Shown here piece after piece: positions 59,516-64,000 of a DNA stretch of 64,000 nt. Origin of the DNA: Rhinopithecus roxellana (Eukaryota > Chordata > Mammalia > Primates > Cercopithecidae). The notes beneath the pieces are model-generated. The model had not been told where the DNA came from. It made no database searches and saw nothing but the letters and a program-made list of their open reading frames with translations. The position numbers were made by a program, and so were the translations under genes. The stretch lies in the NCBI RefSeq assembly GCF_007565055.1, contig NC_044551.1, positions 95,200,089 through 95,264,088 of the forward strand, written 5' to 3'. The stretch's first letter is position 1. Each line of letters begins with the position of its first letter.

Positions 59516-60672
59516 AATGAATCAGCATTCTATTGAAATAAAAAAAAAAGAATGGGCACTAACACAGAGATCAGGCTTTGACAATTGATCTGGAATCTAA
59601 AAAACTGCTTCATAGTACTTCCAAAAAAATGTTACTAGTTATAAAGAAGAGATAGAGTATACTGCAACGTGACTTTATCTCTAGTCCCCCGTCCACAGGA
59701 CAAAAATGTCTAGGTGGGTGTGTCATTGGGTGGGGGAAAGATAGAAATTATTTGGCGAAAATCCCTAACCAAAATATATTCAGGACAGTGCAAATGGCTA
59801 TGTTTCTATTCTGTGTATTTGTCTAAACTGAGTCTCTAATGACTACATATCAATAGAAGACTTCTGGGATTTTTTTTGCTTGCCTGCCACATTACCCAGG
59901 TCAGATTAAGTCATTATCGTAAAACCGATTTTCATCACATATTTAAAACAATAAAAAACATAATGGTGCTCAGGTCAATTAGAAAATTATCCATAGGTAT
60001 TTCCATTTTATAGTCTCTAACTAGGGCTAGGGCAGACTACAAAAGGAACTATGCTGAAATCACCAACTACAGTCAACAATTTTTTAAATTTTCTTTTTGA
60101 CAGTCACTCTTGAGTCTTGGAAGGTATTGTGTGATTTTTAAGAGGCAAGTAGGTAAAAGTCTAAAAATTACATCTACAGGGCATAGGAATATCCTGTGAC
60201 TGGACTGAATAGCTGACATTATGCATAGTTTACATGATCTTATATTCTCAGTATATGGCACAGAATAAATTGACTATAAATAAAATAAGTAATTGGAGAT
60301 AATAATCTCTTAACTTTTCCATGAGGTTTAAAGTGTCAAGATTGGTAGTATTCTCTTTATAATAATATTTTATCTAGCAATATGAAAACTGAGAAGGATA
60401 CATTTAAGCATTATAAATTGTACAAAAAAAGGCATGAAAATTTAACTTGAAAGCAACTAGTGTTTTAAGAAAGGAGAACAAGCAAAAGGAAATGCTATGT
60501 TATTGATAAAATTATTTATTTATTACATTTATTTTTTGTGGTAGTATGGGCTGAAAATATAAACAAATTCTAGAAATGTTGAAATGAATGTATGATTTAA
60601 AGATTAAATATAATTTTAAACAGAAAAAGAAAGATGCTTCAGGGCTATCCTCTTACATTTTTAAGGCAAATT
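59516..60672. other. No recognised feature
   Basis: AT-rich flank before the AluS. No gene seen. Confidence 0.45.
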
Positions 60673-60981
60673 GGCTAGGCGTCGTGGCTCATGCCTGTAA
60701 TCCCAGCACTTTCGGAGGCCAAGGTGGGTGGATCACCTGAGGTCAGGAGTTTGAGACCAGCCTAGCCAACATGGGGAAACCCTGTCTCTACTAAAAAATA
60801 AAATAAAATAAAATAAAATAAAATAAGCCGAGCGTGGTGACACGTGCCTGTAATCCCAGCTACTCAGGAGGTTGAGGCGTGAGAATTGCTCAAACCTGAG
60901 AGGCAGAGGTTGCAGTGAGCCAAGTTCGCGCCACTGCACTCTAGCCTGGGAGACAGAGTGAGACTCTGTCTCAAAGAAAAA
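60673..60981 (+). mobile_element. AluS SINE with expanded (AAAAT)n linker
   Basis: Full dimer from GGCTAGGCGTCGTGGCTCAT. The middle A-rich linker at about 60795-60827 has become AAAAT repeats. AGGCAAAT occurs just before the element and a few bases after its tail, a likely 8-bp TSD. Confidence 0.92.
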
Positions 60982-60985
60982 AAAC

Positions 60986-61869
60986 TGAGGCAAATAAAAA
61001 CATATTTAGCCAAATTGTGATTTCAATATTTCTTCCAAAGGGGACAGAATAGAAAATGAATCTATCTTGGATAGCATTTTAAATACATCTATTAAAATAT
61101 ACTGTTCATTAAAATGATAAAAGACATGTTTAAAGCAAATTCTAAAGTACAATAATGTACTTAACTGGTATAATACTTAAAATATTGTCTAAAATTTGTC
61201 ATTGCAGTTTTTATTTACAGGAAGATTTCTGTTTGAATGTATTCTGCGGTTACAGAACTTAGTCTCTACAGATGATCTCTTAGCTTGCTAATATTTATCC
61301 TTGTTATTTATTTTTCTATTTTTACCAAGTTCAATTCACAAAGTTGGTAGGGAGATACCATTTATGTCACAAGTGATTCATGAATAGTAAAAACAATTGT
61401 TGCAAGAGAATGCCATTAAAATAGCCAAGAGGATAGCTCATTCAATAGAACATTCTCTAATTTTTTTTATATTCCCACTACAAGTTGTTAGGACAATATT
61501 AATTCTCATAAGCATATTGTAGCATTACTAAATTGAAGTCAAATGTGTTGGCTTTGCGATTTTAAATAGCATCTAAAATTAAGCTGTAAAAAACATTAAA
61601 AGAACAATTTTATGCAAACAGGCAAAATCTATTACACGGCCTTCCGTGGAATGGTAATTACACCAAAGCAAGGGCTAACTCAGTGTTAGGAGCCTGAGTC
61701 AGTGTATATTGTGAATCTCATCTTTTTTTTTTTCCCCAATAGCCACGTGTATATCCACATGGCCTTTAAATAATCATCTATTAGGTTATATGGCTTAGTT
61801 ATTTCTTTTAATTAAGGAAGAGAAAAATATAGAATAGCAGTCAGAGAGAGATAAAAGACAAATCAAAAT
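60986..61869. other. No recognised feature
   Basis: Non-repetitive-looking AT-rich sequence between AluS and the first old L1 fragment. Confidence 0.45.
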
Positions 61870-62760
61870 AATCATAGTTGACTGTAAATACACGGATTTA
61901 TTTCTGGGTTCTCTCTTCTGTTCAGTTGGTCTATGCAAGTACCATGCTGTTCTGGTTACTTTAGCTTAGTAGCAAATTTTGAAGTAGTAAGTTTTTACTG
62001 TTTGCTTAGGATTGCCTTAGATATTTGGAGTCTTTTGTGTTACCATACAAATTTTAGGAATTTTTTTTCTATTTCTGTGAAGGATACCATTGGTATTTTG
62101 ATATGGGTTGCACTGGTCTGCAGATCACTTTGACTATTTACGGTCCTTTGACAATATTAATTATTCTCATTCTTGAACTTGAGATTTTTGAATCTTCAAT
62201 TTCTTTCATCACTGTTTTGTAGTTTTAATTACAGAAGTCTTTTACATCCTTGCTTCAATTAATTGCCAGGTATTTTAATTTTTATAGCTATTGTAAATAT
62301 ACTGCTTTCTTAATTTCCCTTCAGCTAATTTGTTATTGGTATACAGAAATGCTACTGATTTTTGTATGTTCGTTTGTATCTTGCAACTTTACTGAATTTA
62401 TTGGTTCCAAGGGATTTTTGGTGGAGTCTCTAGCTTTTTTCTGCATATAAGAAAATGTCATCTGTAACGAAAGACTGTATGACCTTTCCATTGTTAATTT
62501 GGATGTACTTTATTTATTCATACTGCCTAATTACTCTGGTGAGGACTTCCAGTACAGTGGTGAAAGTGGGGTTTCTTATCTTTTTCCAGTTCTTAGAGGG
62601 AAAACTTTCATGTTTTCCCCATTCAGTATGATGGTTACTGTGGGGCTTGTCATGAAGAAGTCATGTTTCCTTGTTTTTTCATGTTTATTATGTGCTTACG
62701 TTAACATCTGTACATCTAATGAAATAGTCATTTAACCCAGTTTTATGGAGTAGCTTTCAG
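61870..62760 (-). mobile_element. Old L1 ORF2 fragment 1, minus strand
   Basis: Antisense ORF2 wording: TTTATTTCTGGGTTCTCTCT, GCAAGTACCATGCTGTTCTGG, TACAGAAATGCTACTGATTT, TCAGTATGATGGTTACTGTG. It covers the RT core to roughly the region around residue 850. Decayed (L1M grade). Confidence 0.85.
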
Positions 62761-63064
62761 AGGGAAAGATTTTTTCCCCATATGGATGTATCTGTCCTAC
62801 AGTGTTGGTGGGGTGGAGGACTTTAACTTTGGTTCCGGGTAGGAGCAGTAGTGTAACGTCTATGTAAGTTTTTCAGCTTTTTCAACATTAGCAGTGTCTG
62901 CAAATAACACAGTGGTATAGAAGCTGTGGTATGGCTGTGCTAGAGGTGATGATGCTGGGGAAACTAGTTTCCAGGTGCCTGTGTGGTTGGTGTATGAGAG
63001 TGCATGGTGGTTCTACTACAGAGGAAATGGAGTCACGAGTGGCAGCAGCATCAGGCTGTCAGGC
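62761..63064. other. Unassigned 300-bp segment between two L1 fragments
   Basis: GC-richer than the L1 around it (GTGTTGGTGGGGTGGAGGAC, TTTCCAGGTGCCTGTGTGGT). It is not ORF2. It may be an L1 UTR piece or a separate sequence. Confidence 0.4.
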
Positions 63065-64000
63065 TAGTTTTCTTCCTTTGCCCATTTTTTAATGAATTTG
63101 TAGTAGTTTTTACATTGTAGTTTTTTAATATTTCTGAATATTAACCATTATCAGACATGTGGTTTTTATTTTTATTTTTTTCTATTCTGTAGGTTGCCCT
63201 TTCACTGTGCTCTTTATTTTACTGCATGGAAGTGTATATGTTTTTAGTTTGATACAGTCTCATATGTCGACTTGACTTTGTTGCCTGTGCTTTTGGTGTT
63301 ATTTACAAGAAATATTTTTTACATATCCAGTGTCATGAAGGTTTTCTCTGCATTTTTTTAAGAATTGTTTTTATATCTTGACATTCTACATAAAGATCTT
63401 TAATACATTTTGATTTAATATTTGTATATAGTGGTAGGTAAGAATCCATCAATTTTATTCTTTTGCATGTGGATATCAAGTTTTCTGAACCCCATTTGTT
63501 TGAAAAGACTATCAGTTCCCTGCTCAGTACTCTTGGCACCCTTATATAAGGTAATATACTGGAGGGTTTATTTCTGGGCACTGCCTTTGGTTCCATTGGT
63601 CAGTATGTCTTTCTTTATGCCACTATGATGCTGCTTTGACTTACTGTAGTTTTATAATATGCTTTGTAATTAGGACATGTAAGGTCTTCAGTTTTGTTTT
63701 TCATTCTTGAGATTGTTTACATATTCAGTGTCCTTTGAGATTCCATGTGAGTTTTAGGATTTTTTAAATATTTCTGTAAAACATAGCAGTGGGATTTTGT
63801 TAAGACACTGCATTGAATCTGTAGATCTCATTAAGTAGTATGACCATTTTAACAATAGTAAGTCTTCCAATACATAACCGTAGATGTCTTTCCATTTACT
63901 TGTGACTTCTTTAATTACTTTTAGCAATATTTTGTAGTTTTAAGTATACAACTGCTTCGCTTCATTGGTTAAGTTTATTTCTCAGTATTGTATTCCTTTT
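63065..64000 (-). mobile_element. Old L1 ORF2 fragment 2, minus strand, runs off the window
   Basis: Antisense ORF2 again, starting near the C-terminal third (TTTGCCCATTTTTTAATGAA) and running toward the RT (GGCACTGCCTTTGGTTCCAT, GACACTGCATTGAATCTGTA). It overlaps the same ORF2 stretch as fragment 1, so it cannot be the simple continuation of that copy. Confidence 0.85.

Overview
The window is nuclear DNA of a primate, most likely an Old World monkey (Cercopithecidae). Alu elements (J, S and Y grades), L1PA-grade LINEs, MaLR and ERVL LTRs and a MADE1 element show it is primate. The best-preserved AluY, at 40941-41242 on the minus strand, carries several variants I associate with cercopithecid AluYR copies (GGCTAGTTTT, GGCTTGAGCC, CACCTCGCC, GGCCAGATCTCAG). 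That lineage call is an inference. The DNA is AT-rich and intergenic or deep-intronic in character. I found no cellular protein-coding exon, tRNA, rRNA or snRNA. Every long open frame I could explain lies in a mobile element or antisense to one.

Layout. 1-3.2 kb: 3' half of an old L1 (L1MA-like), then an AluS. 6.8-11 kb: AluJ, an ERVL-class LTR (minus), an ERVL-like pol fragment (minus) and an old L1 fragment. 12.7-19.3 kb: three L1PA-grade insertions with good target-site duplications (TSDs). One is a 5'-inverted, twin-primed copy, and the 18.2 kb copy sits in ERVL-like sequence. This stretch also holds an L2 split by an MLT1-like LTR and a small hAT-like element. 20-27 kb: ancient repeats, a MIR, two AluJ and long unrecognised stretches. 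27.1-33.05 kb: a 5.9-kb, nearly full-length L1PA on the minus strand with ORF1, ORF2 and most of the 5' UTR, all inactivated. 34-41 kb: two MaLR LTRs (one holding an AluS), an Alu with a deleted left arm, and MIRs. 40.9-44.9 kb: AluY, an L1 3' end, an Alu inserted in an Alu, and a TA-rich tract with MADE1 and several locally copied fragments. 45.0-46.4 kb: a compact THE1-like MaLR provirus with both LTRs. 46.6-64 kb: MaLR LTRs, MIRs, short tandem duplications, hairpins, two AluS, and at the right edge two overlapping old L1 fragments on the minus strand.

No genes work together here. The window records layered retrotransposition. Ancient L2/MIR was followed by MaLR, ERVL and old L1, then AluJ and AluS, then L1PA and AluY. 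On top of that are small duplications that no transposon explains. The strongest unexplained signal is the set of local copies between 41.86 and 44.40 kb.
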